This document shows positions 24,923 through 34,169 of a stretch of DNA of 64,000 nucleotides, one piece after another. Position 1 is the first letter of the stretch. Each line of letters begins with the position of its first letter. The translations under genes and the position numbers were made by a program. The notes under the pieces are model-generated. The model was not told where the DNA came from. It saw only the letters and a list, made by a program, of their open reading frames with translations, and did no database searches. Origin of the DNA: Hymenobacter norwichensis DSM 15439 (GTDB lineage: Bacteria > Bacteroidota > Bacteroidia > Cytophagales > Hymenobacteraceae); contig NZ_ATVL01000013.1 of assembly GCF_000420705.1 (NCBI RefSeq), positions 78,251-142,250 of the forward strand, written 5' to 3'.

Positions 24923-27900
24923 TTAGCCAAGTGGCACAGTTATCACCACCGCAAAGCCCGCTGGCTGCGGTGTGTAGCACACAGTGCCACCTACGGCCCG
25001 GGCCCGGGCCTGCATGTTAGGTAAGCCGTGACCACCGGGGCGGCAGTGGCCATCGTGGCCCCGGCCATCATCGGTTACAGTCAGGGCTAGGCCGGCAGTG
25101 GTAGCCGCCAGCTGCACCGTCACGGTGGTAGCTCGGGCGTGCTTAACTACGTTGTGCAGGGCCTCTTTGTAGATCAAGTAGAGGTGGTGCCGCAGGTCGG
25201 CTGCTAGTTCGGGGTCGGGCAAATCGGCGGGCACCTGGAAGCGCACGTCCAGGCCCGCCGGGGGCAGTACCTCCTGCGCGTGGTCACGCATCCGATCCAG
25301 CAGCTGGCGCAGGCGCAGGTCCGCCACCTCCAGGCCCCATACCACGTCGCTCATCTGCTGAGCGGCCTGACGTGAGGCGGCGGCTAATGCGTCGAGCCGG
25401 GCCGCGGTCTGGGCCGGGCTGTGGGGCGTTTCGCGCAGCAAACTGCTGTGCAAGCTGATCTGGGTAAGCAGGTTACCCACGTCGTCGTGCAAGTCAGCCG
25501 CCAAGCGCTGGCGCAAAGCTTGCTCCGCTCGCCAGGCCTGCTCGCGCTGCCGAGCGCGACGCTGCTGCCACAGGTACACCACGCCGGCGGCCACCACCAC
25601 CAGCAGGCCCGTCAGGGTGACCCACACGCCAGGTCGGCGCCACCAGTAAGTGCGCGCCCGCACCGGCACGCGCAGCCCGTTGCAAGTAGAAGTGCCCAGC
25701 CCGGTTTCGCCGCGAATTTCAAGCGTGTAGTCGCCCGGCTCCAGCCCTTGCAGGCGCAGACGGTTGCCCGCGTCCAGCTCCTGCCAGAGCGCGGAGCCGG
25801 CCCCCAACAGGCGATACGTGAAGCGCCCAAGTTCTGGGCCCACCTCGTCACTCACGCCCAGCGTCAGGTCGGCAAAGGCGTCGCCAGGGGCCAGCGTCAG
25901 CCCCTGCGGCAACGTGCCAGTCAGATACTCGGTGCGGATGGTGTCCGGCTGGGCATGGTGCTGAGTAAGGCTGGTGAGCAGCAACCGGGGCGCGTGCCCG
26001 GCTTTGGCCAAGATCGAGGGGGCCAGAAAGCTCAGCCCCCCTACCCCACCGATGTACAGGCGCTGCTGCGCCGCGTCGTACCAGGCCGATTGGCGGTTCA
26101 GCTCGTTGGTAGCCAGCCCTTCGGTGGTGGTCAGGTCGCTGCGCCGGCCGGTGCGGGGCTCGTAGCGCACCAGCCCGTTGTGGGTGCCCACCCACAGCAC
26201 CCGGCCTGGCCGAGGGGCCAGCACAAACGCCACTGCTTCGCTGGGTAGCCCCTGGCCCAGCGTGAGCTGCCGCTGCACGCCCCGCCGCGGGTGCAGCAGC
26301 AGCAGGCCGGCATCGAGCGTGCCCACCCATATGCTGTCGGGGTGGGCAACCAGCACCGTGCGCACCAAGCTGGTGGGCAAGCGGTAGGACGGCGGCTCGT
26401 CGGGGCCGTAGTGGCGCAGCCGGCCGGTAGCGGGCTGCAGGCAATACAGCCCCTGGTTGGTGGCCAGCCACAGTTCGCCGTGCGCTCCTTCGCTCAGGGC
26501 TTCTATCTCGCAGCGGTGCAGCGGCCAGGTGGGGTCACCTTCGCGGTAGCGTCGGCGGGTGCGGCGCGCGAGGTCAAGCTGAAACAGGCCTTGCTGCCCT
26601 CCGGCCCACACCCGCCTTGCCCGGTCGCGCAGCAAGCAGAAGGTGGATTTGCCTGACGGGTCAGGATGCGGGCCCACCCAGGTGATTTCCGTGAACTGCC
26701 GCCCGGTCAGCAGCACAATACCGTAGTTTTCCAGCCCAATAACCAGACGAGCATCGGGCAGGCGCAGGCTGCAAAACCAGACCGGTCCGGGTTCTGGCCC
26801 CTGCCAGCGGCGCAGCATCGCCAGCGGGCTGTCGGCCGCTTGCGTGAAAGTGCCCGCGTAGCTGCCCACCACCAGCCGGCCATCAGGCAGCCGGTTGATG
26901 GTGCGGGTGCTCAGGCGGGGCCCGCCGGCCACGGGCAGGGCCTGAATGGGCACCGGTCGGGGCCGCAACTGGAGCAGGCCCGGCATGCCCTCGGCAAACG
27001 CCCACAGGCCTGTCCGGGCCCGGTTGAAGCTCAGCCACGCGTTCCACTCCGGGGCTAAAGGGGCTGGATGGTGTATGAGCCCAGGCGGCTGTTGTTGCCG
27101 CCGAATGGACAAGGCCAGCAGCTCCCCCTGCCCCAGCCAGTACCAGGTGCTGTCGAGCTCCAGCACGTCCAGGTGGGGCACTGCGGCGGAGGATCGGTGG
27201 CGCGCCCAGCGGGCCAGCACCCGCGGGCGCTGCCCAGGCCGCTGCTCGAGGAGGGTACTGTCGGTTAACGAGTAAGGGCCGTGGGGCAAGCGCAGCGGCT
27301 GGTCGGCCAGCTGCGTACGGCGCGCTTGGTTGGCCTGCTGCACGCGGTAGCGGTGGCTATGGTCGGCTAAGGGGTACACCCGGCCACTGGGCGTTAGCCG
27401 CCAGCTGCGTTCGAAGCTAAAGAGTAGCAACTGCCCCACCTTATCGGGCTCGATGGCCATGATCAGGCCCTGCGGGTACTGCCACACCAGCCGGGGAGGC
27501 TGCCGGGGCCGCCGCAGCGCGAGTTGAAACAGCTGGCACGGGTCTATTCCCCGGCCAAACCAGAGCGCGCCCCGATGCAGCAGCAAGGCGTTGATGTGGC
27601 TGTGCCGTCCGATGAGCGGGGGCAGCGGCACTTGGCGCAGCTCGCCGGTGGCGGGCACAAAGGCGTAGAGACCGTCGTGCATGCCGATCCACACTGTGCC
27701 GGAGGAATCGGCCACCACCCGGTAGGCCTCACCACGCAGGGGCGGGCCCTGCCGCACCAGCTGGTTGAGGGAAACGAGTTGCCGGCCGTCGTAGCGAAAC
27801 ATGCCCTGTCGGGTGGCCACCCAGGCAAAGCCCACCGGGTCGCTGCTTACGGCGCGGATACCGACCGTACTTAGCACGTGGTCCGGTTGCTGTTCCAGTT

Positions 27901-28018
27901 GCTGGGCGTACGCTCCCGGGCTCGCTACGAGCAGCCAGCACCCTATCAGCCACCCCAAGAGGCTAGGGTGCTTCAAGCACATGCCGGGCGGGTAAGAACA
28001 GAGAAGAATCCAGAACAC
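24923..28018 (-). CDS. Beta-propeller sensor histidine kinase (Reg_prop/Y_Y_Y, HisKA_3)
   Basis: A 1031-residue membrane kinase. A signal peptide (WLIGCWLLVASPGAYA) precedes two-bladed propeller repeats (VWIGMHDGLYAFVPATGEL, LWVGTHNGLVRYEPRTG and others) up to about residue 690. A Y_Y_Y-like beta-sandwich follows, then one transmembrane helix (VTLTGLLVVVAAGVVYLW). The HisKA_3 helix carries His844 in LAADLHDDVGNLL, and the ATPase domain has EALHNVVKHA and DDGRGHDG. It would sense a periplasmic signal and phosphorylate the NarL-type regulator at 31334. Met13 is an alternative start. Confidence 0.9.
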   Translation of the reverse strand: MFWILLCSYPPGMCLKHPSLLGWLIGCWLLVASPGAYAQQLEQQPDHVLSTVGIRAVSSDPVGFAWVATRQGMFRYDGRQLVSLNQLVRQGPPLRGEAYRVVADSSGTVWIGMHDGLYAFVPATGELRQVPLPPLIGRHSHINALLLHRGALWFGRGIDPCQLFQLALRRPRQPPRLVWQYPQGLIMAIEPDKVGQLLLFSFERSWRLTPSGRVYPLADHSHRYRVQQANQARRTQLADQPLRLPHGPYSLTDSTLLEQRPGQRPRVLARWARHRSSAAVPHLDVLELDSTWYWLGQGELLALSIRRQQQPPGLIHHPAPLAPEWNAWLSFNRARTGLWAFAEGMPGLLQLRPRPVPIQALPVAGGPRLSTRTINRLPDGRLVVGSYAGTFTQAADSPLAMLRRWQGPEPGPVWFCSLRLPDARLVIGLENYGIVLLTGRQFTEITWVGPHPDPSGKSTFCLLRDRARRVWAGGQQGLFQLDLARRTRRRYREGDPTWPLHRCEIEALSEGAHGELWLATNQGLYCLQPATGRLRHYGPDEPPSYRLPTSLVRTVLVAHPDSIWVGTLDAGLLLLHPRRGVQRQLTLGQGLPSEAVAFVLAPRPGRVLWVGTHNGLVRYEPRTGRRSDLTTTEGLATNELNRQSAWYDAAQQRLYIGGVGGLSFLAPSILAKAGHAPRLLLTSLTQHHAQPDTIRTEYLTGTLPQGLTLAPGDAFADLTLGVSDEVGPELGRFTYRLLGAGSALWQELDAGNRLRLQGLEPGDYTLEIRGETGLGTSTCNGLRVPVRARTYWWRRPGVWVTLTGLLVVVAAGVVYLWQQRRARQREQAWRAEQALRQRLAADLHDDVGNLLTQISLHSSLLRETPHSPAQTAARLDALAAASRQAAQQMSDVVWGLEVADLRLRQLLDRMRDHAQEVLPPAGLDVRFQVPADLPDPELAADLRHHLYLIYKEALHNVVKHARATTVTVQLAATTAGLALTVTDDGRGHDGHCRPGGHGLPNMQARARAVGGTVCYTPQPAGFAVVITVPLG

Positions 28019-28079
28019 CCAGCAGGGGCATCCAGTAGCATCAGGCGGTAAGGAGGAGAAGTGGCTGCGCGCGGCGCTA

Positions 28080-28096
28080 TAGTACTTTCGTGATCA
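28080..28096. promoter_or_regulatory. CACGAAAG motif copy upstream of the kinase (copy D)
   Basis: Read on the minus strand it is TGATCACGAAAGTACTA, centred about 70 bases upstream of the kinase start. It shares the CACGAAAGT core with the other three copies. Confidence 0.45.
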
Positions 28097-28404
28097 GGGC
28101 AACTAGTAGCCGGAGGAGCCGGAACCACAAACAACGTAGCCACTACTTTCATCTTCACAAGAATAAATAATACATTTCTTGGCAATACTACCACTTTAAT
28201 ATATAATCCCAACGGTGTATAGATAGTCAATTTTGGGTTGGCTGGTGCGCCCATTAACTACTGAGCTTCAACGTTTGCGGACCTACTGCCGAGACGTGGG
28301 CTGCTAGATCTGTTTCGCTTGCTGAAACCAGCTTGTTTTCCGGCCATCTTACGACTCGACCACCGCTTGCAACCAATGCGGAAACAGTTACGACCCGCGC
28401 TAAC

Positions 28405-28438
28405 CAAAAGGGCTGACCCACACGGGTCAGCCCTTTTG
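28405..28438. terminator. Terminator of the T9SS protein gene
   Basis: Perfect 15-bp arms (CAAAAGGGCTGACCC and its complement) with a 4-nt loop, 23 bases after the stop of the minus-strand gene. Flanking A and T runs allow bidirectional use. Confidence 0.8.
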
Positions 28439-28460
28439 ATTGCCATCCAGTAGCGTATGT

Positions 28461-31205
28461 TTAGTTAATAACTACCCGCTTCACTACGCGGGTTTCGCCG
28501 GTCTGGAGTTGCAGCGAGTACACGCCGGCGGCCAGGCCGCGCACGTCAAACTCGGTGGTGCCGCCAGCAGCGGGCAGGTGCAGCTGCCGGGTCTGTACCA
28601 CCTGCCCTAGCGCGTTCATCAGCGTGGCCGAAGCCGAGCCAAGCGAGCCGGCCGGCACCACCAGGGTGAAGGCTTGGTGGGCCGGGTTGGGGTAGAGGAC
28701 CACCGTGGCGGCCAGCACCTCGTTGTGGGTCGCCAGCACCACCTGGGTAACGGCCTCTATCATCAGCTTGTAGGGTCCCGACGTAATCAAGTCGGTGGGT
28801 GCCACGACCTGGTTGGTGGAGGCGCTGTAAAAGGTGTTGGGCTGACCGGGCCCATTGGCCTGCCCCCCCAAAGGGGAGTAGCCGGTATTCTGGCCCAATT
28901 GGTAGGTTTGGGCGGCCCCCACGTAGAAGTCGCTGCCGGCAGGCAGGATTGGGGGAGTAGTCAGCGTAAACGTCACATAGGTATTCAGGTCGCTGGCCAC
29001 CACCACATAGTCGGGTGAGCGGGCCAGCACGGCCCCGGCCGCGTCAAGCAGCACCCCGTACACCGTTTTGCCCACGGTAGCGCTGGGCGCGGGGGCCGCG
29101 GCGGCCGTTCGCAGGTAGGCCCGCACCTGCGTCACACGCAGGGAGGTACTGGTCTGGAGGCGCACAACCCCCGCATTATTGACACTGGTCGGCCCGAAGC
29201 CCAAGCCAACTTGTGCCCCCACGCCGGGGTCGGTGTAGGAGAAGGTGGTCGTGTTCACTACCTGCGTCGCGCTGCGGTTGTTATTGGTGTTGAGGCCGTC
29301 GGCTGGCACGGTCACCGTGAGCGTGTTGGCGCCGGTGGCCGCGGGCGTGAAGCCCGCGAAGCTCACCGTTGTGGTAGCCCCCGGTGCCAGCGTGGCCAGG
29401 GTCTGGGTGTTGGTGAAGGCATTGGCGCCCGTCACGGTCAGCGTCACGGGCAGGTTAGCCAGGGCCGCCGTACCGCGGTTGCTCACCACGGCCCGCACGA
29501 CGTGGGGCGCCCCCGCCGGAATGGGCAGCTGGGTCAGCGCTTGCACCGCCTCCACGGCGGCGTCCTGGGCGGGCAGCGGGGTAGTAAAGGTGGTAAACGT
29601 GGGGTACGAAGCCTGACCACCGCCGCAGCTGGCTGATAGGCTCACCGTGTAGGTAGTACCGGGGGTAAGGCCGCTGAGCGTAACCGGTGAAGTGGTGACG
29701 GCCACCGTCGTGGCGGAGACACCATTGGCAAAGTAGGTCAGGGAGTAGCTGCCGCTGGCACCGACGGGCGGCGTGAAGGCGAGCGTGGCCCCGGTCGGGG
29801 TGATGCCGGTAGCCGTCAGGGTGGTGGGGCCGGGGCAGGCGATGGCCGGGGCCGTCACGGCTTCCAGCATCAGCCGCTTGTAGCCCCCGGTATTGCTATT
29901 TACGGGCTGGGGGGAAACGAGGGAAATGGCGGAAACGTTGTAGAAGGCATCCGTTCGGCCGGGCTCATCCACCTGCGTACCGAAGGGCGCGTAGTTGGCC
30001 GTTGGGCCGGCTGGGTACAACGCCACCATGCCCACCAGCACGTCCGTGCCCGCCGGCAGCGCGACGGACGTGGTGAGGGGTAGGGTCACATAGGTGTTGA
30101 TGTCGGCGGCCGTTAGCACGTAATCGGGCGAGCGGGCTAGCAGGGTGCCGGTGGCGAAATCGAGCAGCACCCCGTACACCGTTTTGCCAATGCTGCTGCC
30201 GGCTTGCCCGGCGGGCAAACCCCCAAAATTGACGACATAGGAGCGTACCTGCACCACGCTGACCGGGCTGTTGACGCGGTAGCGGCAGGCAAAGGCCCGG
30301 TCGATTGCGTCTAATCCCAGTTGAAAAGCCCCCGTAGCCACGCCGGGGCTGGCATAAGAGTAAGTGGTGGTGTTCACCTCTTGCAGCACGCTGCGGCTGT
30401 TGTTGGTATTGGTGTCGTCGGCGGGAGTCGTTACAGCCAGAGTGTTGGTGCCGGTGGCCGTGGGCGTGAAGGCAGCGAAGCTCACCGTGGCCGAGGCCCC
30501 GGGGGCCAGTGTGGCCACAATCAGGGTGTTGGTGAAGGCATTGGCGCCCGTCACGGTCAGCGTCACGGGCAGGTTGGTTTGGACGCTACTGCCCTGGTTG
30601 CTCACCACGGCCCGCACGACGTGGGGGGCGCCCGGCGGAATAGGCAGCTGGGCGAGCGTGAGCACGGACTCCACGGCCGCGTCGTTGGCCACCGGCACCG
30701 TGGCGCAGATAGTAAAGGCCCCCTGCGTATCGGTCGAGCCGTAGCCTGCTACGGACACGTAGTACGTGGTGGCGGGCGTCAACCCCACCACCACCAGTCG
30801 GGCCGCTTGGGCGTTGTTGGATCCACCGGACGCACAGCCAAGGGCAGTGAACGGTCCCGTTGCCCCACCCGCGCTGGAAAACAGCCGCACCTGACCGGCG
30901 GCGGTGCCCGCCACAGTAATAGCCGCCGCCGTGCTGCCGGGGCCGGTGGCATCGGTCGTGAACCGGAACCACACGTCCAGCGGGGTGGTGGCAATGCCGC
31001 AGCCCGGGTTGGCGTAGCCGTTGGCAACGGTGGGGGTAGCCCCCACGTTCGTGCCGCTGGAGGGGGTGCAGCTGGTGGCCAGCGGCAGAGCAATGGCCCC
31101 GCTGGGGTTGTCGTTGGCGGGCGCTTGGGCGTGAGCGGCTAGCGGCAGCAGCAGGGCCAGACACCACCCCGCGCGTTTCAACCAATTGAGTAAAGGAAGG
31201 CGCAT
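28461..31205 (-). CDS. Secreted T9SS cargo with CARDB and fibronectin-like modules
   Basis: A 914-residue cell-surface protein. The ATG at 31205 gives a clean signal peptide (WLKRAGWCLALLLPLAAHA). The modules in order are an Ig-like pre-domain (about 30-175), CARDB-like repeat 1 (PHVVRAVVSNQG), a 170-residue module (KTVYGVLLD, LARSPDYV), a fibronectin type III domain, CARDB-like repeat 2, a second copy of the 170-residue module, and a C-terminal type A sorting domain (LYPNPAHQAF to VVKRVVIN). The two CARDB-plus-module units are internal duplicates. It lies between the kinase and regulator genes and is likely their target. Confidence 0.85.
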   Translation of the reverse strand: MRLPLLNWLKRAGWCLALLLPLAAHAQAPANDNPSGAIALPLATSCTPSSGTNVGATPTVANGYANPGCGIATTPLDVWFRFTTDATGPGSTAAAITVAGTAAGQVRLFSSAGGATGPFTALGCASGGSNNAQAARLVVVGLTPATTYYVSVAGYGSTDTQGAFTICATVPVANDAAVESVLTLAQLPIPPGAPHVVRAVVSNQGSSVQTNLPVTLTVTGANAFTNTLIVATLAPGASATVSFAAFTPTATGTNTLAVTTPADDTNTNNSRSVLQEVNTTTYSYASPGVATGAFQLGLDAIDRAFACRYRVNSPVSVVQVRSYVVNFGGLPAGQAGSSIGKTVYGVLLDFATGTLLARSPDYVLTAADINTYVTLPLTTSVALPAGTDVLVGMVALYPAGPTANYAPFGTQVDEPGRTDAFYNVSAISLVSPQPVNSNTGGYKRLMLEAVTAPAIACPGPTTLTATGITPTGATLAFTPPVGASGSYSLTYFANGVSATTVAVTTSPVTLSGLTPGTTYTVSLSASCGGGQASYPTFTTFTTPLPAQDAAVEAVQALTQLPIPAGAPHVVRAVVSNRGTAALANLPVTLTVTGANAFTNTQTLATLAPGATTTVSFAGFTPAATGANTLTVTVPADGLNTNNNRSATQVVNTTTFSYTDPGVGAQVGLGFGPTSVNNAGVVRLQTSTSLRVTQVRAYLRTAAAAPAPSATVGKTVYGVLLDAAGAVLARSPDYVVVASDLNTYVTFTLTTPPILPAGSDFYVGAAQTYQLGQNTGYSPLGGQANGPGQPNTFYSASTNQVVAPTDLITSGPYKLMIEAVTQVVLATHNEVLAATVVLYPNPAHQAFTLVVPAGSLGSASATLMNALGQVVQTRQLHLPAAGGTTEFDVRGLAAGVYSLQLQTGETRVVKRVVIN

Positions 31206-31296
31206 AAGAGTAGGGGGAAAGGGGGTGAAGAAATGGCGTGCAACGGCCATCGCCGTGGAACGCTCCAAAGCACGCCCTTCTTTCCTTGCGGCACAA

Positions 31297-31312
31297 TGAC
31301 ACGAAAGTGTAG
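31297..31312. promoter_or_regulatory. CACGAAAG motif copy upstream of the T9SS gene (copy B)
   Basis: TGACACGAAAGTGTAG, about 100 bases upstream of the T9SS gene start. Its ACAC-GAAA-GTGT core equals that of copy A. Confidence 0.5.
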
Positions 31313-31333
31313 TACTATCTGGTGCTAGGCCGC

Positions 31334-31987
31334 TTACTTCTGTCGCTTCAGGGCCAGAGCCAGCAGCTCGCCCTTGGAGTTGATGTGCAGCTTGCGGTAG
31401 ACGGCCCGCAGGTGATTTTTCACCGTGTCGAGGCTGATGCCGCAGGCATCGGCAATGAGCTTGTAGCTGAGGCCTTCCTCTACGGCCGTCACGATTTCCT
31501 GCTCGCGGAGCGTGAGGCGGGCCTCGGCCGTAGCCGCCACTGCCACCGGTGGCTGCCGCCGAAACGCCTGCAGCACGTGCCGGGCCACGGCCGGCGACAT
31601 GGGCGAACCGCCGGCGGCCACCTCCAGCAGGTGGGCTTTTAGGAGGGGCAGCGGCGTGTTTTTGACCAGGTAGCCTACCGCCCCGGCGCAAATGGCCTCG
31701 AACACGCGGGCCGCGTCGGTGTATACGCTCAGCATGAGTACCTGCGCCGCGGGCAACCGGGCCAGAATAAGGGGCAACCCTTCGATGCCCGAGCGCCCCG
31801 GCAGCCCAATATCAGAGAGCACCAACACCGGCGGGGTGCCGAGCGCGGGTAGCTGCCGAAAGAAATCCTCCATCGACGCCGCCGTCAGCACGCACTCAAA
31901 CTCCGGCTGCGCACTCAGGTACTGGTGCAGCATTTCCCGGATGGGCGTCTGGTCTTCGATAATGGCCAGGGGCAGGCGCGTTTGCAT
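31334..31987 (-). CDS. NarL/LuxR-type response regulator
   Basis: A 217-residue regulator. The start at 31987 (MQTRLPLAIIEDQ) follows the usual receiver length; an upstream ATG at 32083 adds 32 unlikely residues. The receiver has the acidic pair in IIEDQ, phospho-acceptor Asp59 in VLVLSDIGLPG, and the conserved Lys in VGYLVKN. The C-terminal LuxR helix-turn-helix is LTLREQEIVTAVEEGLSYKLIADACGISLDTVKNHLRAVYRKL. It is the expected partner of the kinase at 24923 and the probable binder of the shared CACGAAAG motif. Confidence 0.92.
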   Translation of the reverse strand: MQTRLPLAIIEDQTPIREMLHQYLSAQPEFECVLTAASMEDFFRQLPALGTPPVLVLSDIGLPGRSGIEGLPLILARLPAAQVLMLSVYTDAARVFEAICAGAVGYLVKNTPLPLLKAHLLEVAAGGSPMSPAVARHVLQAFRRQPPVAVAATAEARLTLREQEIVTAVEEGLSYKLIADACGISLDTVKNHLRAVYRKLHINSKGELLALALKRQK

Positions 31988-32022
31988 ACGCCAAAGGTAG
32001 CACCCCCAGGTGCCCCGCGCTA

Positions 32023-32038
32023 TGACACGAAAGGGGGA
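32023..32038. promoter_or_regulatory. CACGAAAG motif copy upstream of the regulator (copy C)
   Basis: TGACACGAAAGGGGGA, 36 bases upstream of the response regulator start. The right half of the dyad has decayed, which suggests weaker binding or a half-site. Confidence 0.4.
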
Positions 32039-32311
32039 TAGAACGCCGCATCGACTACCGCAATGGCTGATGGAGGCAGTCAAGTAAAAACGCGCTTGGG
32101 CCTTTAGTAAAGGCCGTCCATTTAGTCATAGATTTCTGAGCCTATAGTCTAGTTCTACTAATTCCCTGGAAAGGTGCTTAAAAACAGGGCTAAGAAGTAG
32201 GACCAGAAAGAAAACATGGTTTGTCTTTCTGGCCCCAACTTTCTGACCCGTTAAGAAGAAATTTTCGGCTACATGCACGTCCACTAGTTAGCCTGTTGAA
32301 AGTGGTGCTCT

Positions 32312-33523
32312 TCATTTAGCCTTAGGGTATAGTCGTGGGAACAAGCTGTTAATCTTGCTCATAGCGGAGGCAGCGATGTTATCGAAAACTTTGGTACCGG
32401 CCTCGTATTCCTTTAGCAATTGATGCGTGTCTTTCATCATCTTTTGCAGTTCGTTCTCAGTAAGCGTGAGTATCCGGTCAATTTGGTACTCTTCCAACTT
32501 AAACTTGCGCATGCGCCCAGCTACTCGGCCACGAAAGTCAGTTGAAGTTGTTGTCAGTTGAGGTTGTTGTGGGGTCTCCACAGGTAAAGTAGCATCACCC
32601 AATTGAAGTTGTAACTGTTTAGGCTGTAGTTTACTAGGACCGTTGTAATTAATATGAAATTCAATGGAATCTACACTGCGACCTTTCTTCTTCTCTATAT
32701 AGGAGATGTCGAAGTTGAGCGTGTTGAGTTCTTCCAGCGACGGTTTGAGTACGTATTTTCGGTAGTCAGCAAACTGAGGATAGGCTTCTCCGGTAGTTAA
32801 ATCTCGCAGCGTCTCAACATCAACGGTATGTGGACTCTTAAACTTCCACATCTGCATAATCCAGTAGAATTTGTGGGTATTGGGGCTTTTGATACTAAGA
32901 AGGTCTGCGACTTGGCCCAACGTGAAGTTCTCAGTCAGGTTTGTTAGGTAAGGAATAACATCGTTGGAAAAGTAACCGGAAATGGTCCCCTGCCCGCTGT
33001 CGAGTTTAAGAGAGTGAACTAACGGTACTTTGTGATAGTCCTTCTTGCGGTTCGGCATGGGTAGATCAATGCGAATGGCATCGAGTCCGTCCATGGCTAC
33101 ATGCAGATACTGATAGCCGCGTCCACCGATAGGCTGGTCACCCACTAAATCGGACAGAGGAATAACGATACGCTTACTGTCAGCCTCGTCGCGGCGTAGG
33201 CCACGCAATAGCAGTACAAAGATGCGAGCCTCAAGTAAGGTCATCGCCCAGGGGTGTTCGATCAGCACGTTACTCTGAGCAACAGTGGTCGTCCGCCGGT
33301 TATCCTGAATCTCCAAGCGATAAGTGGCACTCTCCGGCTGCTGTAACTGCCCCTGTTCAATAGCGGCAGCCGTGTCTCGCTTGGCAGTGACTACTGCTGC
33401 GTAAGCTTCAGGCTGCGTATCGAAATAGCCGATGCTCTTGGTTTTACCGTTGATACGTACTTGTGCCTTCCATCGATTCCGGCTTTTTTCGAAGGTTGTA
33501 CCAGGATACTGATTCTTAGCCAT
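32312..33523 (-). CDS. Rep_3-type plasmid replication initiator with N-terminal AP2-like domain
   Basis: A 403-residue initiator. Residues 5-50 (YPGTTFEKSRNRWKAQVRIN, then IGYFDTQPEAYAAV) read as an AP2-type DNA-binding fold. From residue 65 on, two winged-helix domains typical of Rep_3/RepB initiators are visible: HPWAMTLLEARIFVLLLRGL, LTENFTLGQVADLLSI and SPNTHKFYWIMQMWKFKS. It should bind the 22-bp iterons just upstream of its start and open the origin. The AP2-like head is not part of classical Rep_3 proteins. Confidence 0.85.
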   Translation of the reverse strand: MAKNQYPGTTFEKSRNRWKAQVRINGKTKSIGYFDTQPEAYAAVVTAKRDTAAAIEQGQLQQPESATYRLEIQDNRRTTTVAQSNVLIEHPWAMTLLEARIFVLLLRGLRRDEADSKRIVIPLSDLVGDQPIGGRGYQYLHVAMDGLDAIRIDLPMPNRKKDYHKVPLVHSLKLDSGQGTISGYFSNDVIPYLTNLTENFTLGQVADLLSIKSPNTHKFYWIMQMWKFKSPHTVDVETLRDLTTGEAYPQFADYRKYVLKPSLEELNTLNFDISYIEKKKGRSVDSIEFHINYNGPSKLQPKQLQLQLGDATLPVETPQQPQLTTTSTDFRGRVAGRMRKFKLEEYQIDRILTLTENELQKMMKDTHQLLKEYEAGTKVFDNIAASAMSKINSLFPRLYPKAK

Positions 33524-33584
33524 GATCCAAAAAATAATCAGCAGCTAAAGTAGCAATTTCAGATAGTAAAACAAATTATCTCAT

Positions 33585-33694
33585 CTCCTATCTCAGAGGT
33601 AACGGCCTCCTATCTCAGAGGTAACGGCCTCCTATCTCAGAGGTAACGGCCTCCTATCTCAGAGGTAACGGCCTCCTATCTCAGAGGTAACCGG
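33585..33694. repeat. oriV: Iteron array, 5 x 22 bp (origin of replication)
   Basis: Five contiguous 22-bp direct repeats start at 33585, 33607, 33629, 33651 and 33673. The shared core is TATCTCAGAGGTAACGGC; the last unit differs slightly. A period of two helical turns places all units on the same face of the DNA. They lie 62 bases upstream of the rep start. This is the layout of an iteron-controlled origin. Confidence 0.9.
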
Positions 33695-33822
33695 CTCCTG
33701 TTTAGTGGTTGTAATTTCTTGATGATCAGTTGGTTGCACCGCTCTTAATATTATAATAAGTGTTAATATTAAAAGTTGAAATAAGACTCAGGGTTTTAAA
33801 ATTTGATATGAGATAAAAAAAC

Positions 33823-33897
33823 TATCTCAAAAGGTAACGGCTTCCTATCTGAAATTATCTCATGAAGGTAACGGGCTCCTATCTCAGAGGTAATGGC
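33823..33897. repeat. Second, degenerate iteron group
   Basis: Three diverged copies of the iteron core start at 33823, 33856 and 33880. They are separated from the main array by an AT-rich stretch (33700-33822), the probable DNA-unwinding element. Flanking AT-rich DNA continues to 34169. Confidence 0.7.
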
Positions 33898-34169
33898 TTC
33901 CTATTTGAGCTATCTCAATTTATTTAAATACACCATATAAATCATTGTAAACCAAAGGACAATCTGTGAGCTTTTCGATTTAGGTGAGCGAAATAGGTTA
34001 GGCGAATCATGTATATACATAATACCCCATAACTCTTATAAGCAATGGGGTATTAAACCTTAGAGAAAAACGCTTAACCGGGAGATAGGTCATCCAGGTA
34101 ACTTAAAATAGTATAATAAAGTATATCACAAGGTTGTTTTTAACGACATTTATTACTTTTTAATACTAT

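Noticed and set aside
25421..26248. Plus-strand frame opposite the beta-propeller kinase
   Set aside because: Antisense shadow of an intact kinase domain; Gln/Arg/Pro-rich with no motif.
33585..33694. Possible CRISPR array
   Set aside because: The repeats are contiguous with no spacers between, and they lie at a rep gene; iterons explain them.
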